Origin: Gymnopus androsaceus JB14
Lineage: Eukaryota; Basidiomycota; Agaricomycetes; Agaricales; Omphalotaceae
Direction: 5' to 3'
DNA length: 64,000 nucleotides
Assembly: GCA_009733575.1 (NCBI GenBank)
Contig: ML769446.1
Coordinates: 124,001-188,000, forward strand
Both the position numbers and the translations under genes were made by a program. The stretch's first letter is position 1. The number at the start of each line of letters is the position of its first letter. The notes below the pieces were generated by a model. It worked only from the letters and a program-made list of their open reading frames with translations. It did not search any database and was not told the DNA's origin. Below are positions 12,114 through 25,250 of the stretch, piece by piece.

Positions 12114-12646
12114 TGTGATAGACCTTCAATCTAGTTAGTAGTCGACTGGATAGCGTCTACTACCCTGAGTGGGCTCGAAAAATGAAAATCATTATAAGGG
12201 TATTTGAAAGTGAGGCAGATGACCTCGTTGCGTCTTTTATATGTCGACTGGAGCAATTCAACGAAGAGGGAATTTTAATGACCTATGGCGTGAGCTGATG
12301 CGCGAGTCTTGCAACTCGGATGAAAGTCGCATCATCCAACCCGGGACTGGGAAGATTAAGGGGTCCAAGGTCTCTAGTTCCTCTTTGTCTTTGAAATGGA
12401 CGTTTTATAGCGATATTTCGGAGATTTCTTAGCACCATTTCAAGAAGAAGCGGAGTTGGCGCCACATGTCGCCACGATGTTGTATGATGATGCGACTGGC
12501 CAGTCTGGCGATAAGCTTCGTATCAGGATAATGTCAGAACTGTGCGATTAAAAAAGACCATGGTCAGAGTAGAATTGGCGCGCGCGTAAAGGCTAAAGCT
12601 GAAGCCTTTGCCAAACAAGGTACAATATCGAGGTTCGATCGCGACA
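12114..12646. promoter_or_regulatory. Shared upstream region of two divergent genes
   Basis: This is the interval between the start codons of the permease (minus strand) and the coiled-coil gene (plus strand). Part of it (near 12130-12175) is conserved in the decayed permease copy upstream of 5795, which suggests it belongs to the permease promoter or 5' UTR. No canonical TATA box is obvious. Bidirectional regulation is inferred from the layout only. Confidence 0.4.
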
Positions 12647-15551
12647 ATGGCCGCCGAGGTGGGGATCTATTCTCCGTCCGAGGATAGCGAAGGGTGAGTG
12701 TACTACAGAAAATATGGATTGATATTAATCGTGTCTAGTCCCCTTCTACGCGACTTTGTCAATGAAACTATTGCACGCCAGAACTCTCCCCGATCAGAAT
12801 TACTTTCCGGTACCAATGGCGCCACAACTCCCCCGGGCCCTAGACGTGGTCCCAGCAAACGCTACCGTACAGAACGCGAAATGGCTTACAGAGGAATGGA
12901 TAGTGGTCATCTACTTTCTCTACTAATCGACCACGAATATGAAGCTTCAAAAATGCGCAAAACTCTATATATGATCCTTGTCCAAAAAGAAGCAGAGACT
13001 CAGCGCGCGACAGAAGCAGAAAGGCAGGCCAAATCCCTCAGCGATCACGTCCGGGGAATGAACGAGAGACATATAGCTGCTGAGCGAGAGTCGCATACGC
13101 TTGAAGAGGAACTGACATTGTACAAGATACAGTATGATCTGGCGCAAAAGGAGATTCTTAAAGCCAGGGAGACAGTACTTGCTACGCAGACTCAACTCGA
13201 TGCAGCGGAGCAAGAAGCACGGAAAGCCAGAGGCGATGCAAGGAAAGTGAAAGAGGCAATGGAGATTTGGAAGGCTCGAGAAGAAGGCCGGAAGCTGGGT
13301 TTCGAGGCCGGCTGGAATAGAGCCAGAGAGGAATTCGGTATTGTGTCTTCTCAGCCACCAGCGCTTGAATACGAGCCAGAACCTCCAGAGCCAGGTGATG
13401 TCGATGAGGATACGATATCCTATCGCACTTATCCTCCGCCAAACTCACGTACCTTGCAGTTCTCCGAGGTACCAATAGTTCAAGCTCCTCCTCCTCCTCC
13501 TCCTCCTGCTCCAGCGCCTATCCTTCGACGTTCACCGCCCATGCCTGAACCCGAGCCCGTTACGCATTCCAGACCACCTACAAGGCTAGCCATGGCTACA
13601 CCCGCAGTCCAAGAATATCCCCTCCCTATACCTGCTCCCGAACAAGTTAATTTCGATAATCGACCTCCTTCTCCCATTCGACGCGCCAATTCTCGTAAAC
13701 AGCCGCCAGGTCAGCCATGGCAGCCTCCAATCCAATATCAAAGATCCCCCTCTCCTCGTCCTCCAGATAACTACATCCCAGCCCTCTCGGACGACGGGCA
13801 TATTGCTTTACCTGCTCCGCACGAACTGTCTCAGCACCCTCCTTCGCCGGGACCCAGCGTTAATGCCAGTTTGGCTCCGGAGCCACCTCATAGGGAATAC
13901 ACCTCGGCGAAAGGAAAAGCTCGAGCTACAGATTCGTGGTATAATCAGAATGGGGAGGTAGACTCTCGTACACATATTCCCAGTAACCAACCTGAAGCAT
14001 CGACACCTGCTTCATGGTACCAGCAACCTAGACCCGATTCCGAGCGCAATCGACGTGCTTCAATGAGCTCTCGATATTCTGCCAACTCGAGCGGTGGGCT
14101 ATTGGATGCTTGGGGTGTACCTATCCAGGAGGAACCCAAACGCTCGGCAGGGATTGGGAGTACGTTGAAGAATATGTTTCGAGGGAAGGGTAGTACTGGA
14201 AGGGATAGAGATAGGGATAGAGCGTTGAGTATGATCAAAGAGGATCCGCTCAGTCGACAAGGGAGCTTGAATGTTGGACCGCCGTTGGCGCCGCCTGTAT
14301 TTCCTCCTTCTCAGCAAAACAATCATCCGACCGTTGATTCCAATCAAAGATTCGCGGACGAACTCAGGTACGATAATCCTGATATTGTGGAAAGACAGCG
14401 AGAGCGTCGGCCACCTCAAGTATGTTCTTCATCGTTTACTTGTTCATCTAGTTGTATTAATTTGTATTCGTAGGACTTGCAGCCGAGATTCGATCGTCCA
14501 CCACGCAACGTTCGAATGCCTGCACGTATAACTGTCCCAGGACTCTTGTCACCTCCTCAGCAGCAGCAGCACAGCAGCAGCAGAGGTCACTTGGACATGG
14601 TCGAGCGATGTCTATGGGATCTACTACAAGTTCAGGGTTCTATGGAGGAGGACCGCAACGGGGAAATACTCCTTCTGAGGGACATGGTCGACCTGGAAGA
14701 CGCCCTCCCATGGTGGAACGTACTACAAGTCCTCCGGTGTCGATATCTGTTCAGCCTCCGGTAAGCAAGCAACTATACTTATCCTTGCTACTACTAATTA
14801 TTTCTAGTCTCAATCGCCTTCAGATGCACCTGCTGGACTGAACAGCGCGACGAAGATATGGACCGGGGACCCCAGCTGAACGATACCTTAGCCCGAATAA
14901 TCCTCCTGTGCAGCTACCAGGATCCCGTTCAACGGCCACGCTCTGCGTCGTTAAACTATGGCTCTCCTTCCGTGAGGCGAGAGAGCCCCCCAGACTGGGC
15001 TCGAGCTCCGTTAGACCGAGCTAGACCCAATAGCAGTAACACTAGACCAAAAACACCGAACACTCGCCCTTCTTCGCGTGCCGCAGAGGCTTACCCTTCT
15101 TACCAGCAGCGTCCGACGACCCCGAGTGCAGCAAGTTCTAACCACCAACAACGAACTCGAAATTCCTTGAATCCGAATAACCCGTACCCATCCACCTCCT
15201 CCAACACTCACGGGTCCCCGAATTCTTTCCGAGCTCAAGGACTGACCTGCATCCGGACATCGACGCTCAGAGTCTGTGGGTAATCTAGGATTAGGAACAC
15301 CAAATTCTTTCCAAGATGATGCACCTCTGCCCAACCCACATAGGCGTGCTGGTTCTGCAGAGGGAGGTGCAAGTGTCGAACCATCGCCTTTGAAACGAGT
15401 ACAGTCGAATGTCTCTATGAAATCCATGGGTTCTCAGTACTCTCACTTCGATCCCGAGACATATACAGATCCGGCGTACTATGCGCTGGATGGGACTGAT
15501 CCAGGATATCGGCCCACATCTAGAGGGGAATCTAGGAGTAGTCGAAGATAA
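12647..15551 (+). CDS. Coiled-coil and Pro/Ser-rich protein; 3' part carries apparent frameshifts
   Basis: Exon 1 (12647-12693, MAAEVGIYSPSEDSEG) is joined across a 45-nt intron to exon 2 (12739-14419), then introns 14420-14473 and 14761-14807. The N-terminal third has the block MAYRGMDSGHLLSLLIDHEY, followed by a long charged coiled coil (QKEAETQRATEAERQA... to GWNRAREEF). The rest is Pro/Ser/Arg-rich disordered sequence (PPPPPPPAPAPILRR, SPSPRPPDNYIP). From exon 3 on the protein-like sequence jumps frame at least three times: in a CAG run at 14558-14583 (one G short of a perfect repeat), near 14940-14950, and near 15250-15262. Each segment keeps the same composition and the last ends in GYRPTSRGESRSSRR and a stop. 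Either the copy is recently damaged or the assembly has single-base errors. Function unknown; a cytoskeletal or polarity role would be speculation. Confidence 0.65.
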
Positions 15552-15943
15552 CATGCTGTAGTGCTTAATATCATTCATTGCTGCAAATGCCTCTTCATCC
15601 AAACCAGCTTCTCAATCACAGCCTGCCAAAGCAAGTGGAACAACGTTAATGTCATCATTATAAACGAGAGAAGTTTCGAGCGTATTGCGAGTCAACAAAA
15701 ATTTGACCCGTATCCCTTATCTAACTGCATCGCTACAAAGTTGGAGGGCCAACAACCAGCTACACCGCTCGAGCATCCGGAAGAGTGAAGTACTTTTTCT
15801 AAAGTACGGTATACTGATCTTGAGGAGAAACACGTCAATTTATTAATGCTGGGGTAGAATGCGATAAAATGCGATATTGCTGAGCGCCAAGTTTTTGCTC
15901 TCCGTGCAAGTCCAACTCGAGTTGACTTTCTACCTGGTCCAGG

Positions 15944-16366
15944 TCAGCCCAGTATCGAACAACTCGTTAGAGCCAGGCTTTTCTCTTCCAGACCGTTCCA
16001 GTCGTAGTCTTATAAATTCTATCCCTTTCCATCGTCTCGATCAAATGTTTCACCTTCTCCACTGTCCCTAGACATCTATCTCTTTGCCCCAGGGAACTGC
16101 AGGATCTCTTCAGGCGTGAAGCCTACCGGCGGATAGTAGCTGTAATAGTTGAGTTTGTGGTTTGAGAAAGATACAATGTGGACATCGGGAGGGGGATCGC
16201 GCTTGACTCTCCAGTCTTTAAAGTTCTGAATGGATAGTTTAATAGCAGTTTGATCCACGTTGGTAGAACTGACTTTGATGACCGGGGACGACTCGGATGA
16301 GTTCACGGTCGACATTCGACGAGTATTCAGGAAGACTGGGCGTATGACCTTGGGGAGTCGGTGCAT
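15944..16366 (-). pseudogene. Copy 3 of the small unrecognised gene family, broken near its end
   Basis: This copy has the longest open reading: MHRLPKVIRPVFLNTRRM, then STVNSSESSPVIKVSSTNVD, KDWRVKRDPPPDVHIVSFSN and ILQFPGAKR. After AKR a 4-bp insertion (AGAT-type duplication) gives an immediate TAG, and a second single-base insertion lies further on, although the downstream sequence still matches copy 2 to its end. The first codons look like a possible mitochondrial presequence (basic, no acids), which is inference. It lies between the coiled-coil gene and actin, on the strand opposite to the former. Confidence 0.5.
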
Positions 16367-16469
16367 GATGAGGGTAAGGATGAGGGTTAGGATGGCTGTG
16401 CCAGACCGGAACAAAGATGAGACTGGAAAGCTGCTGGCGAAGATCTCCGGTGGGTAGGTCTGCTAGAAC

Positions 16470-16540
16470 ACTTCTGTACGAGACGTATGCAGATCCCGAG
16501 TGCTGTGCGCTGGATGGTAGATCGACCGAGGGCGGAATCG
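16470..16540 (+). repeat. Duplicated scrap of the coiled-coil gene's 3' end
   Basis: The stretch encoding ETYADPECCALDG matches the coiled-coil gene's ETYTDPAYYALDG (15456-15510). The match fades on both sides, so it is a leftover of a local duplication and not an independent gene. It lies directly upstream of small-family copy 3. Confidence 0.5.
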
Positions 16541-16793
16541 ACTTATACGATTCATTTAATCATCCAAAGTTTCATGATCAGACATTTAAATCGTGGTCCA
16601 CAAGAAAAGGCGAGTGTATAAGAGGGTAGAGTAACGGTAACAGGGAAGAGAAAAAGGGAAATTAACGAGACCACACAGTTCAGAATTCCAATTCCTTTAA
16701 ATGTTGTATCCGGGGCCGCTAGCTAGCGAACCCTCAAAAAATCATTCTACTACAGGTTTTTGCGAACGAAAAGCAGTCGGACGCCCCAGACGC

Positions 16794-18340
<1,547 letters not shown>

Positions 18341-19247
18341 TGTAGTAGATTATTCGTAAAGAGATGAAGATGGTAGAAAACAGAAGATGGGAGACACAAG
18401 AGCTGTTTAGGTAATCGTTTGTTTATATCAAAGGCGGTGCCGATGCGCAGTCAGATGACGATGGATGATTACAAGTCAGTAAGTCGTCGTCGTTGGAAAC
18501 ACCCCGAGCTTACCTCGTCTTGTAGTTGGCTCGTTGAAGTGATGGAAAGAGAGGAGACAAGCGAATTATTGTTATCCGATTTATTTGGCACGCTTTGGTG
18601 CAAACACAAGTGCACTGCCACCGCGAAACGAGCGCGCGCGCGCGCCGAATAACTCTAGCTAGCTCTGGCTCTGCTACGGGCGGAATCTTACATGGCTCGA
18701 CACTATCTAAAAGGTGCCAAACAGCGCCCAATTATGTATCATGAAGGTCCTGGACAAAAATAATCCTGATTTTGTTTTAGATTTTGATTTTGCTTTCACT
18801 TTTGTTTTCATTTTTGTTCCCAATGCATGTCTTCTGTATCTGAACTTCACTTCTCATTATATGGCTATAACAACTGGAATACCCATAGGTGCCCAGGTGC
18901 CTATACCAGACACTGGGCAGAACACTGAATGGATACTGGCAAAGTGTTAGGTATGGCCTTAATGGATTATCCAATAACCAAGTAACAAAGCTTTTTCATG
19001 GGATTCATACAGAGGCACAGATGCATAGAGAGTCTCTATCAAAGGTCCAATGTTAATAGCAATGTTATTAACACGGCCCCAACCAATTAGCCCGACCCTA
19101 ATAGAGACTAAGGATGCCCATTGTTCCCATGGTATAGTGAGTATGGGTTACCATTACAGATATGCATCAGCAAAACCTGTAGGTACTCTAGAGTGCTCCA
19201 GAACTCTCCAGAGCTCCCAGAGCTTCTGGAGCAGCCAGAGCAAGGAT
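18341..19247. promoter_or_regulatory. Actin upstream region and border to repeat-rich DNA
   Basis: The first 300 bp upstream of the actin start should hold its promoter. A (GC)n run of alternating purine-pyrimidine lies near 18632-18648 (GCGCGCGCGCGC) and no clear TATA box is seen. From about 18760 the sequence turns AT-rich and repetitive, with CTCCAGAG-type repeats just before the LTR element. No gene is seen. Confidence 0.4.
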
Positions 19248-19252
19248 AGTAG

Positions 19253-19459
19253 TGTAACATCCCCAATCCCTGATCAGCAGGACCTCAGTCTTTACAGGCG
19301 GCGGCGCATTCTCGCACCTGCCAATAATCTATATTATAATAATTATATATTAGAATTACCTTAGCTTTTAACCATCACCTTGCAAGTATACCTGAATAAA
19401 TCCAGTAGTACTCATTGGCATGATATTAAGGCTCTAGGCTCCGTATAGGAGCTGTTACA
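19253..19459 (+). repeat. 5' LTR of the pol-less element
   Basis: 207 bp, TGTAACATCCCC...CTGTTACA. It pairs with 27649-27855 and is preceded by the target duplication AGTAG. It contains an AT-rich block (TATATTATAATAATTATATA) near 19330 that may serve as a TATA region. Confidence 0.88.
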
Positions 19460-21135
19460 CTTTTTTTTGAGTACCTGTGTACTCTTCAGCAATCCCCGCA
19501 AGATGCTGAGTTGTTACGACGACTCAGGTTACGGTGACATGGTAAACATTGCCAATAACCATTATTGGAATTGCTATGGCAATTCCAGCAATGACAATGT
19601 TTTTAACATTGTCAACCATTCAAAAAAGATTCATGGCAGTGAATCTTACAACAGTGACTGTTTTTGTGTCACTGGTACCAGCACATGCATGGGCACAAAT
19701 GATTTTAAGCCCAACTTGTGTTGGGCTGGAAATAATAATGTTCAGTCTGAACATTTAAATGTGGCCTTGACCACGCTTGAATCACCATTTGGTTTACACC
19801 AAATTGGTTACACCAAATTGGTTTACACCAAATTGGTTTACACCAAATTGGTAATTTTTTTCATCAGTGTGTGGAAAGCCAAAAGGCCCTCCATGAGCTT
19901 TTGAAGTTCACGGAAATGTTAGCAAATGCTAACATAATGGGATTTACTCCTCCGGGAGACATTGCATACTGGAACATTAGAGATACTGACAGCGATTGGC
20001 AGCCCAGCTATGGCTGGACAGGCACAAAGCCTTGCAGTCATCCCTGCAAACCTGACAGTGACTCTCTGACACCTCTGGTGTCCTTGTCTCCTGCTCCTGC
20101 TCCTCTTCCTCAACTCTCCCACACCTCCCCCTTGTGTCTAAGAAATTGGAGATACCCAATTCCTTGACCAGGGAATTGTAAATTGGGATGGAAACAATGA
20201 CAAAGTTTATAACATTGTCAAACCGAGTCATTTTCATGACTCAGTTGCCCCAGGATACATCCCGCATCATACCCCAGCTTGACTCTAGTCAAGCTGAATG
20301 TCCATACATTCATACCGGATGTTTTGGCGCAGCTCCTGTTGCACCTTATTCTCAAATTGGATTAAAAACCCAATTTGGGAAGACACCAAGTCATTTTCAT
20401 GACTCAGTGCCCCATAATGCATCTTGCATTGTGGAAAACACACCCCAGCTCAACTGCAGTTGAGCTGACACTTGAAGCATTCATGCTGAATGTTTTGGCG
20501 TGACTCCAGTTACACCTAATTCCCGAATTGGATTAAAGCCCCAATTTGGGAATTCTTCTCAATCGTGTGCTTCTGCACATGAAATGAGCCTTCATGATGT
20601 GAGGAACATCATGAAGAACTTGTCTCAGCTTGACAGGAGTCAAGCTGAATGTCCTCACATTCCCCTGGAATGTTCTGGCATGGTTCTAGCCCCGCCAAAT
20701 TCCCAGATTGGATTAAAAACCCAATTCAGGAATTCTTCTTGATCATGTGGTTCTGCACATGATTCGAGCCCCCATGATGTACCCCTCATTGTGAAAAGCT
20801 CACCCCAGCTCAATCCTGGTCAAGCTGATTGTTGATACATTCAAATTGAACATGTTTTGGCGTAGCTCCAGCTGCACCAAATTCCCAAATTGGGAAGTCA
20901 CCAAGTCGTGAAAACAATTCAGTGACCCACAATGCTCCCTGCATTGTGCAAAACCAAGTAAGCTGGACCCTTCTACGTTCATACTGAACATGTAGGTGTG
21001 GCTCCGGCTGCACCCAATTCCCAAATTTGGCTAATACATCAATTTGGGAATTCTAGTGCCAGTGTACACGCTGGCACAAACGAGTTGCGACCCAATTTAT
21101 GTTGAGCTAATGGCAATGCTATTTGCATCACTTCA
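19460..21135. repeat. Hairpin-saturated left inner region
   Basis: Nearly every 25-40 nt a 7-9 nt word is followed within a few bases by its reverse complement. Perfect examples: 19567-19586 (8-bp stem, GGAATTGC), 19593-19613 (9 bp, GACAATGTT), 19627-19646 (7 bp, AGATTCA), 19652-19674 (7 bp, CAGTGAC), 19708-19727 (8 bp, AGCCCAAC), 19738-19754 (8 bp, ATGTTCAG), 20225-20242 (7 bp, GAGTCAT) and 20275-20296 (9 bp, CAGCTTGAC). The sequence also retains protein-like stretches (KALHELLKFTEMLANANIMG), so the hairpins sit in former gag-like coding DNA. Confidence 0.8.
20265..21060 (+). repeat. Diverged tandem repeat of about 170-190 bp
   Basis: At least four and probably five units share the order CAGCTTGAC...GTCAAGCTG, then ACATTC...GAATGTTTTGGC, then GCTCC...GCACC, then AATTCCCAAATTGG...CCCAATTTGGGAATTC. 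Units begin near 20273, 20450, 20625, 20808 and 20955. Each unit carries the same set of small stem-loops, and substitutions on one arm are often matched on the other. Confidence 0.65.
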
Positions 21136-21654
21136 GGCTACAACAATTTATATCATGTTAGATAGGCCAAAGTGTAACAATCCAGTATCTAATATGAAGT
21201 AAATCCACAGGATATCCATGTCTCCTTAGTATTGGCGACCAAATAGGTATTGATAGTGAGAGTGATGATGGTCTCATCTAGTCATCTGACAACCTATCTC
21301 GGCTAATCCCATCAACAATCATGTGACACTGTCACACAGTACAAATTGAAATTTTCAAAATAGTAATTGATCATTACAGTGATGACTTTCTCATCTACAC
21401 TGAGCAACCTACCTCTGCTGATCCCATCAGCACTCATGTGACACTGTCACACCAACTATAAATAAAGCTTTTGACTACTATGAGGATGGATCCCAGAAGG
21501 AGACCTAGGGATAAGGTAAACTGTATAAGTAGTGTGACAGTGTCACATGTGTCACATAAAAAAAGTCGGGCATGAAGTGCCATAATTAGTAAAAGAATCA
21601 TGAAAAATAATGAAAATATTCATAGGATGGGTTTGCAGCCTGTACATGACTTTT

Positions 21655-21982
21655 AATAGTAGTCTATGGAATCCATGAACTAGTAAATGTACTAGTCCAT
21701 GGATTCCATGAACTAATGAATATGCTAGTCTATGGAATCCACAAACTAGTGCATTTACTAGTCCATGAATTCCATGAACTAGTGCATTTAGTAGTCCATG
21801 GATTCCATGAACTAATGTATTTACTAGTCCATGGATTCCATGAACTAGTGCATTTACTAGTCCATGGAATCCATGAACTAGTACATTTACTAGTCCATGG
21901 ATTCCATGAACTAGTACATTTACTAGTCCATGGATTCCACAAACTAGTGTATTTACTACTCCATGGAATCCATGAACTAGTA
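21655..21982. repeat. Left palindromic satellite array
   Basis: About ten units of ACTAGTCCATGGATTCCATG followed by AACTAGTGCATTT-type linkers. The unit is close to its own reverse complement (ACTAGT...ACTAGT with CCATGGA/TTCCATG inside), so long open frames appear on both strands and are artefacts of the repeat. Confidence 0.8.
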
Positions 21983-22729
21983 AGGTAGAGAGCAGCCAAG
22001 CTTGTGCAAGATCACGTGCATTGAGTGTGACCTTCCAAATATAGTGAAATTCCAATGAAAATCTTGTAACAATTCATCCACCACACATGTAGCTAATTCG
22101 TCCCATTCATGGATGCAAATAAGGCTAAGCATCACTTGTGCAACAAAAGTTTGGTCAAAATATCAAATTTGGTAGCGGAGTTACAGTTTTTCCCTTGTTT
22201 CAGTCATATTTTATACATTCCATGCCTCATATGAAGAAGTGTCTCTGAAATCAAGACGATAACTTCAAGGGTAGTGTGAAGAATGATTTGAGGTGATACT
22301 TATGTTGGTCTGTTAGTTTTTGTAACCGAGCGCATAAGTTTAGAGATGCCTATGGAAAAGGACTTAATGGAGCTCAAGCAGCATGGGCTTCAAAGAAGCA
22401 CAAGGGCCATTGGATCTTACCTGACAGTCTCATGGATGATATGGTGCATGAACTCAAGTCATGAATATGTTGTACGATGCTCTATTCCCTTCACATTAGT
22501 AGTTTTTAGAGTAATCCAATATCTCCTCTACGAATTCTTAACCAAAATCTTCGGTGACTTGGATCCTTACGTTTCATTGCATTTAGAATTGTTGAATGGA
22601 AAGAATAAGGGGGGAAGGATGTTGTTCATTTTTTATTGAATTTCGAAGAGAATTTACCTATCTATGGATGTGTGACCATCATGGTAACTTCAGCACATGA
22701 TCTTGCATGAGCTTGGCTGCTCTCTACCT
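21983..22729. mobile_element. 747-bp MITE-like element with TA target duplication, inside the satellite
   Basis: Terminal inverted repeats start AGGTAGAGAGCAGCCAAGC (about 38 bp, few mismatches). TA flanks both ends (21981-21982 and 22730-22731). Removing the element and one TA restores the satellite unit spacing (GAACTAG-TA-CATTAACTAG). The interior is non-palindromic, with short open frames and no recognisable transposase. TA targets point to the Tc1/mariner-type group. Confidence 0.75.
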
Positions 22730-22731
22730 TA

Positions 22732-23590
22732 CATTAACTAGTCCATGGATTCCATGAACTAGTGTATTTACTAGTCCATGGATTCCATGAACTAGTGCAT
22801 TGACTAGTCCATGGATTCCATGAACTAGTGCATTGACTAGTCCATGGATTCCATGAACTAGTGCATTGACTAGTCCATGGATTCCATGAACTAGTGCATT
22901 GACTAGTCCATGGATTCCATGAACTAGTGCATTGACTAGTCCATGGATTCCATGAACTAGTGCATTGACTAGTCCATGGATTCCATGAACTAGTGCATTG
23001 ACTAGTCCATGGATTCCATGAACTAGTGCATTGACTAGTCCATGGATTCCATGAACTAGTGCATTGACTAGTCCATGGATTCCATGAACTAGTGCATTGA
23101 CTAGTCCATGGATTCCATGAACTAGTGCATTGACTAGTCCATGGATTCCATGAACTAATGAATATACTACTCCATGGATTCCATGAACTAGTGCATTGAC
23201 TAGTCCATGGAATCCATGAACTAGTACATTTACTAGTCCATGGATTCCATGAACTAATGAATATACTACTCCATGGATTCCATGAACTAGTGCATTGACT
23301 AGTCCATGGAATCCATGAACTAGTACATTTACTAGTCCATGGATTCCATGAACTAGTAAATGTACAAAGTCCATGGAATCCATGACCTACAAAACATACT
23401 AGTCTATGGATTCCATGAACTAGTGAATATGCTAGTTTATGGAATCCATGAACTAGTACATTTACTAGTCCATGGATTCCATGAATTAATGAATATATGA
23501 CTCCATGGAATCCATGAACTACAAAATATACTAGTCCATGGATTCCATGAACTGATGAATATACTCCTCCATGGAATCCGTGAACTAGTA
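22732..23590. repeat. Main palindromic satellite array
   Basis: About 27 units of a palindromic 30-33 bp monomer. From 22770 to 23150 the copies are almost identical (CTAGTGCATTGACTAGTCCA linker), later ones vary (GTACATTTACTAG, GAATATACTAC). Recent homogenisation is suggested for the central copies. Confidence 0.85.
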
Positions 23591-24725
23591 TGACTTACTG
23601 GTATCATTACAACCATGAGATTAGTTACTAGTATGAGTTATTAGTACTAGTATAACTGTTAGATTGCTTACTAGTATTACTTATTGGTATTATTACAACC
23701 ATTAGATCAGTATAGTCGAGTTATTATTACTAGTACCATTAGATAGTACAACCATTAGATTAGTTACTAGTACTAGTACAAGTTACTAGTACTTAGTACA
23801 AGTTACTAGTACTTAGTACAAGTTACTAGTACTTAGTACAAGTTACTAGTACTAGTACAAGTTACTAGTACTAGTACAAGTTACTAGTACTAGTACAAGT
23901 TACTAGTACTAGTACAAGTTACTAGTACTAGTACAAGTTACTAGTACTAGTACAAGTTACTAGTACTAGTACAAGTTACTAGTACTAGTACAAGTTACTA
24001 GTACTAGTACAAGTTACTAGTACTAGTACAAGTTACTAGTACTAGTACATTAGTACAAGTTACTAGTACTAGTACAAGTTACTAGTACTAGTACAAGTTA
24101 CTAGTACTAGTACAAGTTACTAGTACTAGTACAACCATTAGATTAGTTACTAATACAAGTTATTGGTACTATTACAACCATTGGATTAATTAGGAGTCCT
24201 ATTACAACCATTAGATTAGTTACTAGTGCAAGTTATTGATACTATTACAACGATTAGATGAGTTCCTAGTACAAGTTATTAGGACTAGTACAACCATTAG
24301 ATGAGTTACTAGTCCAACTTATTAGTACTACTACAACCATTAGATTAGTTACTAGTACAAGTTATTAGTACTAGTACAACCATTAGATCAGTTATTGGTC
24401 TGACTTATTGGTACTATTACAACCGTTAGATTCATTACTAGTCTGATTTATTGGTACTAATATAGCCATTAGATTAGTCACTAGTACAACTGTACCAATA
24501 GCCCATACTAGTAACTAATCAAATAGTTGTAGTAGTACCAATAACTCGGAGTAACTCTACTAGTACTAGTACAAGTTACTAGTACTAGTAACTAATCTAA
24601 TGGTTGTGACTAGTACCAATAACTACGTACTAGTAACTGATCTAATGGTTGTAATAGTACCAGTAACTTGTACTAGTAACTAGATCTAATGTTGTACTAG
24701 TACCAATAACTCGGCCTAGTACTGA
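23590..24725. repeat. 19-bp satellite core GTTACTAGTACTAGTACAA
   Basis: Between about 23758 and 24138 roughly 20 copies of GTTACTAGTACTAGTACAA occur head to tail, nearly perfect. More diverged versions (CAACCATTAGATTAGTTACTAG) spread on both sides and switch strand at about 24480. The core ACTAGTACTAGT is itself palindromic. It lies at the centre of the 4.7-kb palindrome. Confidence 0.85.
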
Positions 24726-25250
24726 TTTATGTAGTTCATTGAATCCATAGACTAGTACAGTTACTAGTTCATGGAATCCATAGACTAGTATATTTTGTAG
24801 CTCATGGAATCCATGGAGTAGTATATTCATGTAGTTCATGGAATCCATGGAGTAGTAAATTCATTAGTTCATGGAATCCATGGAGTAGTAAATGCACTAG
24901 TTCATGGAATCCATGGAGTAGTAAATGTACTAGTTCATGGAATCCATGGAGTAGTATATTCATTAGTTCATGGAATCCATGGACTAGTCAATGTACCAGT
25001 TCATGGATTCTATGGAGTAGTAAATACACTAGTTCGTGGAATCCATGGACTAGTAAATGTACTAGTTCATGGATTCCATGGACTAGTAAATGCACTAGTT
25101 CATGGAATCCATGGACTACTAAATGCACTAGTTCATGGAATCCATGGACTAGTAAATGCACTAGTTCATGGATTCCATAGACTAGCATATTCATTAGTTC
25201 ATGGAATCCATGGACTAGTACATTTACTAGTTCATGGATTCCATAGACTA
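24725..25250. repeat. Right palindromic satellite array, inverted relative to the left
   Basis: About 16 units of TAGTTCATGGAATCCATGGA with ACTAGTAAATGCAC-type linkers, the reverse complement of the left array. It runs into the right arm at 25250. Confidence 0.85.

Noticed and set aside
21552..23383. Long open frames rich in VHGIHGLVN (167 and 219 codons) and their mirror images
   Set aside because: They come from translating a stop-free tandem monomer on both strands; there is no start context or conserved domain.
22732..23400. CRISPR-like regular array
   Set aside because: The 'spacers' are as repetitive as the repeats, the monomer is a palindromic satellite, and the host is eukaryotic.
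23758..24138. Telomeric or centromeric repeat
   Set aside because: The unit GTTACTAGTACTAGTACAA is not TTAGGG-like, the array is short and sits inside a transposable element.
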